A stretch of DNA of 47,390 nt from an uncultured Fibrobacter sp. (GCA_946414025.1 CAMKMX010000024.1:1-47390); one strand, 5' to 3'; positions 7,959 through 16,592 are shown, counted from the first letter of the stretch. The notes: a model not told the origin generated them from the letters alone. Numbers and translations: made by a program.

Positions 7959-8315
7959 TTACATTCCGGCGGCTTTCTGCAGGGTGGCTACGACGCGGTC
8001 GTATTCTTCTTTCGAAATCCTCTTGTAGCCCGTGACGATTCCGCCGAATTCATAATAGGCGGAATCCCCTTTCACGTTCATCTTGTATTCCATGTCAAGA
8101 GTATTCTTGCCACGGAGAGCCCCGTCTTGGACAGTGGCCTTCAGGTCACCGTTGATGTTGCGGATGGTGTAGTCCGTGCCGTTTTCGGTAAGAACTTCGA
8201 AGGCCATGTTTTCTTCACCCAGCCAGCAGCCGGTGTAGTTGACGTTGTCCTGTCCGCAACCGAAAAGGAACAGGGAAGAAAGAGCAAGTGTTGCAAAAGG
8301 AATTAACTTTTTCAT
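7959..8315 (-). CDS. small lipoprotein, unknown function
   Basis: The 118-residue protein begins MKKLIPFATLALSS and has a lipobox ending LFGC, so Cys near residue 20 is probably lipidated. After the lipobox comes a single small domain rich in beta-type segments, with no motif I recognise. The ATG at 8313-8315 is preceded by TATGGAAC. Its start is only 30 bp from the divergent M15-like gene, so the two promoters must overlap. It converges with the thioredoxin gene. Confidence 0.75.
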   Translation of the reverse strand: MKKLIPFATLALSSLFLFGCGQDNVNYTGCWLGEENMAFEVLTENGTDYTIRNINGDLKATVQDGALRGKNTLDMEYKMNVKGDSAYYEFGGIVTGYKRISKEEYDRVVATLQKAAGM

Positions 8316-8345
8316 GTTCCATAAAATAGTATTTTTTTGCGGAAA

Positions 8346-8867
8346 ATGAAGCACCTGTATTTAATTGCCCCGATCCTTGCCGTATTGGCGCTTGTTGGCG
8401 TCTATCTGCTGATTCGGGCCAATACACGGCCCATTCCCAAGTACGATTCTCCTGAGGTAGATGTAGATTGGAGTGCCGAGGATTATTACAGGCACTTGAA
8501 CGTGAAGCCTTTTAGTGGGCGAGAAGTTCATAAGCTCCTTATCAAGCGGACCAAGCAGAAGCCGGGTGTTTACCTGGAAAGCCTTGAACCCGCCATGGAC
8601 ACGGCCGGGCTGGAGGTGATTAACGCATTTCATCAGGTCCTGGGCGACGACTACGTTCCCGTGATCACCAGCGGGAACGACTGGCCCTACCATGCCCGCA
8701 AGTCCAAGCATTACGAAAACAAGGCTATCGATTTCCGCATAAAGTACATCCCGCTGGAACAGCGCCGCGAAATCGTGAACCTGGTGACAGAACGCCTAAG
8801 CCCCCGGTTCAGAATCATCTGGGAGCGGGGCGATGCCGAACACCTGCACGTGGAATTGTCAGAGTAA
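8346..8867 (+). CDS. membrane-anchored M15/hedgehog-like peptidase
   Basis: The 173-residue protein has an N-terminal membrane segment (about 4-23) and a small C-terminal domain. SKHYENKAIDFR and EHLHVE give the His122, Asp129 and His168 pattern of zinc D,D-peptidases of the M15 / hedgehog-like clan, which cut peptidoglycan peptides or related bonds. The Glu before HLH and the ITSGNDWPYH segment fit the active-site side. It would act in the periplasm, tethered to the inner membrane. The ATG at 8346 follows GCGGAAA. The clan call rests on the H-x6-D...HxH motif; the exact substrate is unknown. Confidence 0.65.
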   Translation: MKHLYLIAPILAVLALVGVYLLIRANTRPIPKYDSPEVDVDWSAEDYYRHLNVKPFSGREVHKLLIKRTKQKPGVYLESLEPAMDTAGLEVINAFHQVLGDDYVPVITSGNDWPYHARKSKHYENKAIDFRIKYIPLEQRREIVNLVTERLSPRFRIIWERGDAEHLHVELSE

Positions 8868-8963
8868 TTAGGAATTCGGAGTTCGGAGTTCAGAATTGAA
8901 ATAATCGCGGCGAAGCCGCCAAATTAAGTAATTCCTAATTCCTAATTCTGAAATCCGAATTAA
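8865..8963. repeat. heptamer palindrome around a GCGGC hairpin
   Basis: The left arm has heptads GAATTCG, GAGTTCG, GAGTTCA, GAATTGA (8872-8899). The core is GCGGC GAA GCCGC (8907-8919). The right arm has heptads TAATTCC, TAATTCC, TAATTCT, GAAATCC, GAATTAA (8929-8963). The arms are close to reverse complements. The unit starts at the stop of the M15-like gene and ends at the stop of the next gene. Confidence 0.85.
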
Positions 8964-10223
8964 TTATTTACAGCACCTGAACCCTACGCTGGGGTACTGG
9001 TTCTGGGGGTAGAAGCTGAACTTCTTCTCGGTGCACTGGCTTCCGTTGTTGGTGTTCCAGGCACCACCGGCCACGTAGAACATGTTGGAATGTTCCTTGC
9101 TGGGGGTAGATGTCCATTCCCACAGGTTTCCGTTCATGTCGTACATGCCCCACCAGCTGCGGCACTGTTCCTTGCGCCCGCTGCGCTTGGCGGCCTTGGT
9201 GTTGGTGTTGCACTTGTTCTGCTTGTAGGAGTTGCCGTAGGTGTACTTGGTGTTGTCCTTGCCACGGCAGGCGGCCTGCCATTCGTCGATGGTGCAAAGG
9301 TGCTTGCCCGCCTGCTCGCAGAGGCTTGCGGCCTGTTCCTGGCTCACCATGTCCCTGGGGTTTTCGTCGGGGGTGTTGGGGTATTCGTAGGCATCGACGC
9401 ATACGGTCTTGCCGCCAACGGGAACGGGGTAGGCGTTCTTTCCGCAGATGTTGTCGCTGGCCATGTCGTACTTGGCATCTTCCCAGGGGCTCTTGTTGCC
9501 GACGGAATCTTCGGCGTAATAGTACACGGAGCCTGTCTTGTTGTAATCGATGGCCTTGCCTGCCTCAACCGGGTTCAGGGTGTCACCGATAGAAACGAAG
9601 GTCTTGCACTTGATTTCGTCGCACTTTACTTTTAGCTTGATGGGGTCGTAGTAACGACCCGCAGGAGGCGTGATTTCTGCGTTGGGCGGAATCTGGTCTG
9701 CGGCACGGATGCTGTCTTGAATGCGTTTCTTTTCCAGGGAATCGGCTCGTGCCTTATCCAGGGCGGCAAGGCTGTCGGCAATACGCTTGAGGCTGTCGTT
9801 ACGGGCTTTTTCAAGAGCGGCAAGGCTGTCCCGTACGTGGCGGATGCTGTCCCGCACATGGCGTAGGCTGTCCTGGTTCAGCTTGGGGTTTAGCGCCGCC
9901 AAAGAATCGGCTATGCGCAGGCTGTCCGCTAGGCGAAGGCTGTCCGCAATCCTTAAGCTGTCGGCAAGGCGAGCCTGTTCCAGGGCGGCCAGGCTGTCGG
10001 CGCGCATCTGTTCGGCCCGACGTAAACTATCCAGAATGTAGCGCTGGCGGGCTTCCAGCTCGGTCTCTTGCTGACGGCGCAGGGCCTCTTGTTTGATGCG
10101 GTCCAGGTGGCACTGTACAATAAAAAGGCACAAAAGCAAAAGGAACATCAGCACCAGAATGGCGATGTTCTTTTTCTTGCGTTTTTTCTTTTCTTCAATC
10201 TCATTATTCTTGTTTTCGCTCAT
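8964..10223 (-). CDS. membrane-anchored FGE-sulfatase domain protein with ADSL-repeat stalk
   Basis: The 419-residue protein has a charged cytoplasmic start, one membrane segment (about 18-36), and a long charged stalk (about 45-175). The stalk is rich in the repeat RIADSL / RLADSL. A short all-beta domain follows (about 180-250, starting with PPNAEITPPAG, like the chitobiase C-terminal type). The C-terminal FGE/SUMF1-like domain (about 255-419) shows CVDAYEYPN, HLCTIDEWQAAC, MYDMNGNLWEWT, GGAWN and VGFRCCK. Such domains are often non-enzymatic surface or binding modules in Fibrobacter-like bacteria; true formylglycine enzyme activity is not implied. No sulfatase is nearby. The protein likely projects into the periplasm or cell wall. 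Confidence 0.8.
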   Translation of the reverse strand: MSENKNNEIEEKKKRKKKNIAILVLMFLLLLCLFIVQCHLDRIKQEALRRQQETELEARQRYILDSLRRAEQMRADSLAALEQARLADSLRIADSLRLADSLRIADSLAALNPKLNQDSLRHVRDSIRHVRDSLAALEKARNDSLKRIADSLAALDKARADSLEKKRIQDSIRAADQIPPNAEITPPAGRYYDPIKLKVKCDEIKCKTFVSIGDTLNPVEAGKAIDYNKTGSVYYYAEDSVGNKSPWEDAKYDMASDNICGKNAYPVPVGGKTVCVDAYEYPNTPDENPRDMVSQEQAASLCEQAGKHLCTIDEWQAACRGKDNTKYTYGNSYKQNKCNTNTKAAKRSGRKEQCRSWWGMYDMNGNLWEWTSTPSKEHSNMFYVAGGAWNTNNGSQCTEKKFSFYPQNQYPSVGFRCCK

Positions 10224-10237
10224 CTTCTACAACCTAA

Positions 10238-10386
10238 CAATTCTGCAATCCTGGATCCTTCGTGCCCTTACAGGACACTCAGGATGACACTTCTTGTAAC
10301 CATCAACCAATTCCGAAATCTGAAATCCGAATTATACCTCAAAGGGAGCTATGGCGACCGCACTCATAACTCAAAGCGAAGCGACC
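10238..10386. repeat. mixed dispersed repeats upstream of the FGE gene
   Basis: It contains GGATCCTTCG...CTCAGGATGACA (10252-10289, an inverted GTCATCC repeat), then heptads such as AAATCTG and AAATCCG (about 10312-10335). Next come CTCAAAG-type modules with a CGAAGCG core and ACCTCAG (10340-10390). No gene is seen in these 163 bp between the FGE protein start and the cdaA stop. Confidence 0.7.
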
Positions 10387-11214
10387 TCAGACCCCACTAC
10401 CTTCCTTCTCCTCGACCCGTTCGTCCTTGAACAGCTCGCCCCAGTGTCGCTTGATTTCGGTTTCCAGTTCCTTGATGCTCAGGTTGCGCCGCAGGCTGGA
10501 ACGGTAGGCGATGGAGATGTAGCCCGTTTCTTCGGAGACCACGATGACCAGGGCGTCGCATTCGGAGGCCAGGGCGTGGGCAGCACGGTGACGCATGCCG
10601 TAGCCGGTGTCGCCGCCTGCGTTTGCGGTGGGCATGGGCAAGATACAGCCCGCGGCCACAATGCACTTGCTGTTCAAGAGCACGGCACCGTCGTGGAGGG
10701 CGGAATTGGGGAAAAACAGGGAGCGGAGCAGTCGGGAGCTGATGCGGGCGTTCAGGATCTCGCCGGTCTCTTCGTAGTTACGCAGGCCCACGCGCTTTTC
10801 GAGGACGATCAGGGCACCGAAATGGTTCTTGGCCAGGTCCTGTACGGCGGTGGTGATGGACTTGGTCACATCGTCAAGTCCGCTGGCGTGAAAAAAGATG
10901 GATTGCCAGCTGGCCCGGCTGACGGTCTGGCCGATTCGGGTCAGGGCGCTGCGGATTTCGGGCTGGAAAAGAATCACGATGGCGATAATGCCCAGGGTGG
11001 CAAGGTTGGTCAAAAGCCAAAGAAGGGTGTGGAGTTCCCACCACTGGGCAAGGAACCAGGCCACCACCAGGAACATGCCGCCGATGATCATCTGGACGGC
11101 ACGTGTCCCGCGGAACAGCTGGAACACATAGTACAGGATAATGGACATGATGAGGATGTCCAGAATATCCGCCATGCGGACATCGATGATGTCAAAAAGC
11201 TTAAACAGGACCAT
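10387..11214 (-). CDS. cdaA: diadenylate cyclase CdaA (DacA)
   Basis: The 275-residue protein joins two ATP molecules into cyclic di-AMP at the inner membrane. Three hydrophobic segments lie within residues about 17-85. The DAC domain (about 105-250) has DGA at 175-177 and RHR at 208-210, the two nucleotide-binding signature motifs. The C-terminus is a charged tail. It is the last gene of the tilS-ftsH-folP-cdaA run and its ATG (11212-11214) overlaps the end of folP by 14 bp. In many bacteria cdaA lies next to cdaR and glmM; here it follows folP. The matching phosphodiesterase PgpH is encoded at 31755-34046. Confidence 0.95.
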   Translation of the reverse strand: MVLFKLFDIIDVRMADILDILIMSIILYYVFQLFRGTRAVQMIIGGMFLVVAWFLAQWWELHTLLWLLTNLATLGIIAIVILFQPEIRSALTRIGQTVSRASWQSIFFHASGLDDVTKSITTAVQDLAKNHFGALIVLEKRVGLRNYEETGEILNARISSRLLRSLFFPNSALHDGAVLLNSKCIVAAGCILPMPTANAGGDTGYGMRHRAAHALASECDALVIVVSEETGYISIAYRSSLRRNLSIKELETEIKRHWGELFKDERVEEKEGSGV

Positions 11215-12112
11215 CGGACTTTAGAGCCTCCAGGTAGAGCAGGGATTCCTTCGTTTCTTTCACGTCGTGTACACGGATACAGCTTACTCCACCCAAGGTA
11301 GCAATAATGCCTGCGGTGATGGTGGGGATCAGCCGGTCGCTATGCTCGAGACCGGGCATTTTGCCGATATAGGACTTGCGGGATGTGCCGATAAGCACCG
11401 GGAAACCGTCATCCAGAAAGCATTCCAGGGATTTCATCAGGTCGATATTGTCCTGGACGGTCTTTCCAAAGCCAATTCCTGGGTCCAGGCAAATCTTTTC
11501 GCGCCTGACGCCCAGGTCCAAAAGTTTTTTCGCCTGGGCAAGCAGTTCTTGCCGGACTTCTTGCACCACGTTTTCGTAGGGCTTGAAGTCCGCCTGCATG
11601 GTGCCGAAATTCCCCCGCATGTGGTTCAGCACCACAGAGGCTCCGGTCTTTGCGACTACCGATGGCATATCGGGATCCATGGTGCAGGCGCTGATGTCGT
11701 TTATAATGTGGGCGCCCAGGCGCATGCATTGCTCGGCGACCTTCGCCTTGGTGGTATCTACAGAAATAAGGAACTCCCGGTGTCCGGGGTTTCCCAGGTC
11801 TTCGGAAATATCCTGCAGTTGCGCAAGGCTTTCTACCACAGGGCATACCCGGTCCATTTCTTCTTGCTCGCTTACAGGAGTACTTCCCGGTCGGCTGCTT
11901 TCGCCGCCGATGTCCAGAATGTCTGCCCCTTGCTGCAGCAGGCCAACGGCATGCTCGTAGGCAGCGTCCGGAGTAGCGTGGGTCCCGCCGTCAAAAAAGC
12001 TGTCCGGCGTCACGTTCACGATTCCCATGACCAGAGGGCTGGCGCAGGGGAAAACCCTGTTCCCGATGGTCCAGGGCAGTGCACGGTTTTTTTCCAGGAC
12101 GGATTTCTGCAT
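11201..12112 (-). CDS. folP: dihydropteroate synthase
   Basis: The 303-residue TIM-barrel enzyme condenses p-aminobenzoate with the pterin pyrophosphate in folate synthesis. Signatures are MGIVNVTPDSFFDGG, DIGGESSRPGSTPVS, NDISA, DPGIGFGKT, GTSRKSYIG and RVHDVKE. I start at the ATG 12110-12112 (MQKSVLEK), one base after the ftsH stop, rather than at a farther upstream codon inside ftsH. The Shine-Dalgarno AGGAA lies inside the last codons of ftsH, so translation is probably coupled. FolA and ThyA are encoded near 42 kb. Confidence 0.95.
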   Translation of the reverse strand: MQKSVLEKNRALPWTIGNRVFPCASPLVMGIVNVTPDSFFDGGTHATPDAAYEHAVGLLQQGADILDIGGESSRPGSTPVSEQEEMDRVCPVVESLAQLQDISEDLGNPGHREFLISVDTTKAKVAEQCMRLGAHIINDISACTMDPDMPSVVAKTGASVVLNHMRGNFGTMQADFKPYENVVQEVRQELLAQAKKLLDLGVRREKICLDPGIGFGKTVQDNIDLMKSLECFLDDGFPVLIGTSRKSYIGKMPGLEHSDRLIPTITAGIIATLGGVSCIRVHDVKETKESLLYLEALKSDGPV

Positions 12113-12113
12113 C

Positions 12114-14264
12114 TTAGGAATGTTCCTGGGGCGGCTCCACTGCGGTCGATTGGCTCGTGCCATCGCTGGCCGTTGCCGGACCATCGGCGGGCTTGGGCTT
12201 GATTTCTGCGACGGTGGCGTTTGCGTCTGCTGCAGGGGCTACCGGAGGCTGTTTTCCCGGGTCCGGCGGGGGAGTGTTTTCCCGTTTTTTCTTTTCGGCC
12301 AGTTCTTCCATGGCCTGGTACTGGCGGCTCTTCTTGGTGCCGGTAAGCTTTTCGCCTGCCATGACCTTGTCGATTTCTTCACGGTCCAGGACTTCGAATT
12401 CAAACAGCGCTTCCGCAAGGTCAATGAGCTTGTCCTTGTTTTCTTCCAGCAGCTTGCGTGCCGCAGCATCCATGCGCTTGATAAGCCCGTTGACGGCGTT
12501 GTCGATTTTTTCCGCCATCATTTCGGACATTTCTTTGGGCTTACTGATTTCGCGGCCCAGGAACACCTCGCCGTCGGTGCGGCTGTAGCATACCGGTCCG
12601 ATTTCTTCGTCGAACCCCCATTCGGTCACCATCTTCCGGGCTAGTTCTGTCGCCCGCTGGATATCGTTGCTGGCGCCGGTGCTCTGGTGGTTGAAGAAGA
12701 TAAGTTCGGCAAGGCGGCCAGACATCATGATCATGATGCGCTCTTCGGCGTATTCCCGGCTGTAGCTCACCTGGTCCCGTTCCGGCAGGCTCATGGTGAC
12801 ACCCAGGGCGCGGCCACGGGGGATAATGGTAATCTTGTGGAGCGGGTCAGAATGCTTGCACAGGAGCGTCATCAGGGCGTGTCCCGCTTCGTGGTAGGCG
12901 GTGTGCCGCTTTTCTTCGTCGGTCATCAACAGCGTGCGGCGTTCGGCACCCATGCTCAACTTGTCCCGGGCTTCCTCGAAGTCCAGCATGGTGACCTTCT
13001 TGTTGTTGAACCGCGCGGCGAGCAGGGCGGCTTCGTTCACCAGGTTTTCCAGGTCGGCACCGGCAAGTCCCGGCGTTCCCTTGGCAATGGCGGAAACGTC
13101 CACGTCCTTGTCCAGGGGCACCTTCCGCTTTTTCAGGTGAACCTTCAAAATCTCTTCGCGGCCCTTGAGGTCGGGGAGTCCCACCACGATTTGCCGGTCA
13201 AAGCGTCCCGGACGGAGCAGTGCCTTGTCCAGCACGTCGGGGCGGTTGGTGGCCGCAATCAGAATCACGCCTTCGTTGGCAGCAAAGCCGTCCATTTCTA
13301 CCAGCAATTGGTTCAAGGTCTGTTCGCGTTCGTCGTGACCGCCGCCGAGGCCAGCTCCGCGCTGGCGACCCACGGCATCGATTTCGTCGATAAACAGAAT
13401 ACAGGGGGCGTTCTTCTTGCCGGTGTCGAACAAGTCGCGCACACGGGAAGCTCCCACGCCCACGAACATTTCCACAAAGTCAGAGCCCGACATGCTGAAG
13501 AAGGGCACTCCCGCTTCGCCAGCAACCGCACGGGCCAAAAGAGTCTTGCCGGTACCCGGAGGGCCTACGAGAAGCGCGCCCTTAGGAATCCGTCCGCCCA
13601 GTTCGTCATATTTTTTCGGGTCTTTCAAGAACTCCACCAGTTCCTGCAGGTCCTGCTTGGCCTCGTCGCAGCCAGCCACGTCGTTGAAGGTAGTCTTTTT
13701 CTTCGGGTCGCTCCCGATGATTTTGGCCTGGCTCTTTCCAAAACTGAAGGGGTTCTTGCCGCCACCGCCCATCTGGCGGCTCATCATGAGGTAGAAGAAG
13801 GCAATCAGCAGGAGCGCGGGCAGGAACGCCACCAGCGTGTCGATCCAGGTGGAAGATTCGTGGATCACCTTCACCTTGACGCCCTTGAACATTTCCCAGG
13901 CGGTAATCTGCTCGTTAGAAATTTCCAGCATGTGGCTCTTGAACCGCTTGGTGTTCCCGTTGTCCTTTTCGGAACGGGTAAAGCGGGCTAGGGCGCTGCG
14001 CTGTTCGTTTGCCTTGGCGATTTCTTCGGGGCTCATCTGGTAGGCCCCTTCGATAATAATGCCGTCGGGGGTCTTCTGGAGCGTGAGTTCCGTAATCACC
14101 TTGGTGGAATCTCCCATCATGGCGAGAAATTCCGTGCGGGTCATGTCCTGTTCGCTGCTTTTCCCTGTGAGGGGGAACATCACGAACAGCATCAAAAGCA
14201 TCACAAGGACGATGATAAAATTGCGATTCTTGAAAGGGGAGGCGGGCTTCTTGGGTTGGCTCAT
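12114..14264 (-). CDS. ftsH: ATP-dependent zinc metalloprotease FtsH
   Basis: The 716-residue AAA protease degrades membrane and regulatory proteins at the inner membrane. Membrane segments are at about 14-32 and 141-161, with a periplasmic domain between. The AAA module has GPPGTGKT at 234-241, Walker B LFIDEIDA at 290-297 and the SRH Arg pair in RPGRFDRQ. The zinc site is HEAGH at 458-462. A long Pro/Ala-rich tail after about 640 makes it longer than the usual 610-690 residues. Its ATG shares one base with the tilS stop (TAATG), and AAAGGA lies just upstream, inside tilS. Confidence 0.97.
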   Translation of the reverse strand: MSQPKKPASPFKNRNFIIVLVMLLMLFVMFPLTGKSSEQDMTRTEFLAMMGDSTKVITELTLQKTPDGIIIEGAYQMSPEEIAKANEQRSALARFTRSEKDNGNTKRFKSHMLEISNEQITAWEMFKGVKVKVIHESSTWIDTLVAFLPALLLIAFFYLMMSRQMGGGGKNPFSFGKSQAKIIGSDPKKKTTFNDVAGCDEAKQDLQELVEFLKDPKKYDELGGRIPKGALLVGPPGTGKTLLARAVAGEAGVPFFSMSGSDFVEMFVGVGASRVRDLFDTGKKNAPCILFIDEIDAVGRQRGAGLGGGHDEREQTLNQLLVEMDGFAANEGVILIAATNRPDVLDKALLRPGRFDRQIVVGLPDLKGREEILKVHLKKRKVPLDKDVDVSAIAKGTPGLAGADLENLVNEAALLAARFNNKKVTMLDFEEARDKLSMGAERRTLLMTDEEKRHTAYHEAGHALMTLLCKHSDPLHKITIIPRGRALGVTMSLPERDQVSYSREYAEERIMIMMSGRLAELIFFNHQSTGASNDIQRATELARKMVTEWGFDEEIGPVCYSRTDGEVFLGREISKPKEMSEMMAEKIDNAVNGLIKRMDAAARKLLEENKDKLIDLAEALFEFEVLDREEIDKVMAGEKLTGTKKSRQYQAMEELAEKKKRENTPPPDPGKQPPVAPAADANATVAEIKPKPADGPATASDGTSQSTAVEPPQEHS

Positions 14265-15463
14265 TATAATCCTTTATTTTTCTTTCCGCAAGATACAAAA
14301 ATCTCTGCTTCTTCGGGGCTGCCGAATTCGCAAATTCGGACGGACTGGCCGATTTTTACGATGGCGCGCCTTCGGTAAACGGCGTGGTGGGGGATTTTGA
14401 CGCAGGCTGGCTCTTTCGGGTCGTAAAAGAACCCGATAGGAAAGCGCAGGCCCTTCTCCGAAAGCCACAGCCGAAACATTTCGGAAAGGTCGGTGTTCTC
14501 GTGGGCTAGCAGCACCTTGCGGAGCTTCTTTTTGTCCAGAGTGATTGAGACACGAGGAATGTCATCCTCGCGCAGGCATGTCCCGAATACCCCCTCGCAC
14601 ACCTCCATCACCTTTCCGTACACCCTGTCCGCAAGGGCGGCAATCCGGCAAAGCTGAGCTGCCGCACCGGGGCATTCGCGCTCCAGCCGAGGCAACATCT
14701 CGTGCCGCACCCTGTTCCGTGCAAAATTCACGTCGGCGTTGCTCTCGTCTTCTACCCATTCAAGGTTGTTTTCGCGGGCGTAGGCGAGAAGCTCTTGGCG
14801 GGTGACAGAAAGGAAAGGACGGTAGAGAAAGACGAAAGACGAAAGACGAAAGACGAAAGATTTGTCATCTTGGGTGGGGGAGGTTTCCCCCTGATTGCAG
14901 CCCGTTGCACGGTCTTCCATCACCCCCTCTAGCGGGGCTTCAGACGCCAGCCCCGCAACGCCCTGGCTGTTGCTAAGAACTCGAAATTCCTGAATTCCAC
15001 GGAGTCCCGCCAGAGTCGTTCCGCGACGGAGACGCATGAACATGGTTTCCGCCTGGTCACCTGCATGGTGCGCTGTCACGATGACGTCCTTATTGTCATC
15101 CCCGCGCAGGCGGGGATCTTCTGTCTCGTTGAATATTTCTTCCAGCGCCTTGTACCTTGCATCTCGTGCGTTTTCTTCCAGCGAGCCTTCGGCGGCCTTG
15201 AGCGTCTCGCCGTCCAATTGTTTCAAGAAAAACGGAACGTTATACTTGCGCGCGAAAGCTTCCACAAATGCGGCATCGCGGTCCGCCGTTCCGATCCGCA
15301 GCCCGTGATGCACATGGGCAATCCCCAGCCATTCAATGCCGAACGCCGCTTTATTGCAAATAAAATAATGTGCGAGGCAAACAGAATCCAGACCGCCCGA
15401 AACTGCAAGCAGCAGGCGCTTGAAACCAAGATGGTGGATATTTTGCACTAAATCAAAACTCAA
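14264..15463 (-). CDS. tilS: tRNA(Ile)-lysidine synthase with repeat-derived inserts
   Basis: TilS adds lysine to C34 of the CAU tRNA-Ile so that it reads AUA. The PP-loop ATP motif SGGLDS is at 22-27, followed by [16 protein letters not shown] and [23 protein letters not shown] and WVEDESN lead into the second half. Compared with usual TilS, two extra stretches are obvious. Residues about 112-125 contain [10 protein letters not shown], read from a palindromic repeat. Residues about 157-213 lie where about a dozen residues are normal. Both are in frame. The start is uncertain: TTG at 15461-15463 overlaps the stop of the upstream gene as TTGA; GTG five codons later is the alternative. It is coupled to ftsH. 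Confidence 0.88.
   Translation of the reverse strand: MSFDLVQNIHHLGFKRLLLAVSGGLDSVCLAHYFICNKAAFGIEWLGIAHVHHGLRIGTADRDAAFVEAFARKYNVPFFLKQLDGETLKAAEGSLEENARDARYKALEEIFNETEDPRLRGDDNKDVIVTAHHAGDQAETMFMRLRRGTTLAGLRGIQEFRVLSNSQGVAGLASEAPLEGVMEDRATGCNQGETSPTQDDKSFVFRLSSFVFLYRPFLSVTRQELLAYARENNLEWVEDESNADVNFARNRVRHEMLPRLERECPGAAAQLCRIAALADRVYGKVMEVCEGVFGTCLREDDIPRVSITLDKKKLRKVLLAHENTDLSEMFRLWLSEKGLRFPIGFFYDPKEPACVKIPHHAVYRRRAIVKIGQSVRICEFGSPEEAEIFVSCGKKNKGL
14554..14577 (-). repeat. GTCATCCTCGCG repeat fragment inside tilS
   Basis: These 24 bases match the spacer repeat at 7069-7092 with one difference; the shared core is GTCATCCTCGCGCAGGC. In tilS it encodes CLREDDIP on the minus strand. Since the C-terminal TilS domain varies, whether this is an insertion or a substitution cannot be judged by eye. 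Confidence 0.7.
14827..14956 (-). repeat. heptamer microsatellite and palindromes inside tilS
   Basis: GAAAGAC is repeated almost five times head to tail at 14827-14860. A GGGGGA..TTTCCCCC palindrome follows (about 14875-14892), of the type also found near 3180 and 23840. GCGGGGCT and AGCCCCGC (14932-14939 and 14949-14956) form a perfect 8-bp inverted repeat. All lie in the tilS reading frame and encode the extra residues about 170-212. Confidence 0.85.
15095..15117 (-). repeat. perfect GTCATCCCCGC palindrome inside tilS
   Basis: ATCCCCGC GCAG GCGGGGAT (15098-15117) is a perfect 8-bp stem preceded by GTC. It has the same outline as spacer repeats at 4173 and 31028. It encodes [10 protein letters not shown] within TilS residues about 116-124, between the helix EEIFNE and the strand VIVTAHH. 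Confidence 0.85.
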
Positions 15464-16521
15464 TTAAATAGGTTCTCTAGGCAGGAGTCAAATTCTTCTT
15501 GATTGCCTTTTACGTAAGCTGAGACATATCCATCAAAATCATCTATTTCAAGATAGGGAAGATATTCTTCGGAACAGTATTTTGACGATTTAACAGGGGT
15601 ACGTTCAGATGTTAAAATGCATTCTTTTTTGTCTGTTGACAAGGCTATTTTTGTAGATATTGTTTCGTGGTTGTTTATAACTTTGGTAGCTATTTCGTCA
15701 ATAGATATGATTCCCTTGTCACGAATGTTTATTAAAGTCTTTGCTCCGGAGGAATCTATGGTGATACCATTTTCTGCATATTTTGTGGATCGTTCTGCAG
15801 AATTCAGGTCCTCGAAATATCCTAGATCAACATGTGTGATTTTTCCGATAATTTCGAATATATTTTTGTCCTTTGATTGGTTGATGGAGTGAATATTGTA
15901 AACGGTATCCGATGTAATAATTATTTTGAAATTATGTGGGCAATCAGATGTTCCACTGTTTAAACTAAGATAACACAGATATTCCCATTCTCCGTTGATA
16001 GTATTGCTTTGACCATAATATGTTTCTCTGAGTTGCAAGTCTTCGTAATTTCCGGCAAGTATTTTATGTAGTTTTATTAGAGACATTGTAAGAGTATCTT
16101 TTGAAATGTCGTAAAAATAGGCGTAATCGGACATATCGGGATTGGTTGAAAAAGTTCCATTCCGATAAGTGCATCTTGGTTCAGTTGTAAAGTAAAAAGG
16201 TTTTCCTTCAAATTTGTCAAATACTGGAATTTGTTTTATGACGAGTTCATCATCGTTGAAGTTGTAAGTTGACTCGTTGTTTGCTGATGATGAAGATTCT
16301 ATTTCGCTGACAGAAGAACTTGTTTCTTGGATACTTGAAGAAAAGTTTTGTTCTTTTTTGTTTTCCGAGGACGAACTTCCAATTTTATCGTCTGAAGACG
16401 AATCAATAGAATTATCTTCAGATGAAGATAAAATATCGTTATCCGTTGCTGACGAAGAATTGCTATCACCGCAAGCGATGAATAATGCAGTTAAGGTTGC
16501 AAGAATAAAAAAATTTTTCAT
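15460..16521 (-). CDS. Ser-rich lipoprotein of unusual base composition
   Basis: The protein has 353 residues from the ATG at 16519-16521 (MKNFFILATLTALF), with a lipobox ending FIAC. Residues about 20-90 form a Ser/Asp/Glu-rich linker with several SSS runs, typical of Fibrobacter surface lipoproteins. The rest (about 90-353) is a globular region with paired cysteines and no motif I recognise. The gene is visibly more A+T-rich than its neighbours. Its TGA overlaps the proposed TTG start of tilS, so they may be co-transcribed. An ATG four codons upstream (16531-16533) has GGAAAG before it and is a possible start. Confidence 0.75.
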   Translation of the reverse strand: MKNFFILATLTALFIACGDSNSSSATDNDILSSSEDNSIDSSSDDKIGSSSSENKKEQNFSSSIQETSSSVSEIESSSSANNESTYNFNDDELVIKQIPVFDKFEGKPFYFTTEPRCTYRNGTFSTNPDMSDYAYFYDISKDTLTMSLIKLHKILAGNYEDLQLRETYYGQSNTINGEWEYLCYLSLNSGTSDCPHNFKIIITSDTVYNIHSINQSKDKNIFEIIGKITHVDLGYFEDLNSAERSTKYAENGITIDSSGAKTLINIRDKGIISIDEIATKVINNHETISTKIALSTDKKECILTSERTPVKSSKYCSEEYLPYLEIDDFDGYVSAYVKGNQEEFDSCLENLFN

Positions 16522-16566
16522 AAAGATATCCATGTGATGTGACTTTCCAATGTAAAAATAATAATT

Positions 16567-16572
16567 TATATT
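16567..16572 (+). promoter_or_regulatory. TATATT -10-like element of the ArfA-like gene
   Basis: TATATT lies 20 bp upstream of the ATG at 16593, after an A/T-rich stretch. AAGGAGG (16581-16587) follows with 5 bases to the ATG, the strongest Shine-Dalgarno in the window. The predicted leader is very short. Confidence 0.5.
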
Positions 16573-16592
16573 TACCCCTCAAGGAGGCCCCT

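Noticed and set aside
8964..10223. True formylglycine-generating enzyme
   Set aside because: The FGE fold is present, but no sulfatase is nearby and the domain is widely used for non-catalytic roles; only the domain is claimed.
10351..11301. Gly/Val-rich plus-strand frame opposite cdaA
   Set aside because: Shadow of cdaA, which has DGA and RHR motifs and membrane segments on the minus strand.
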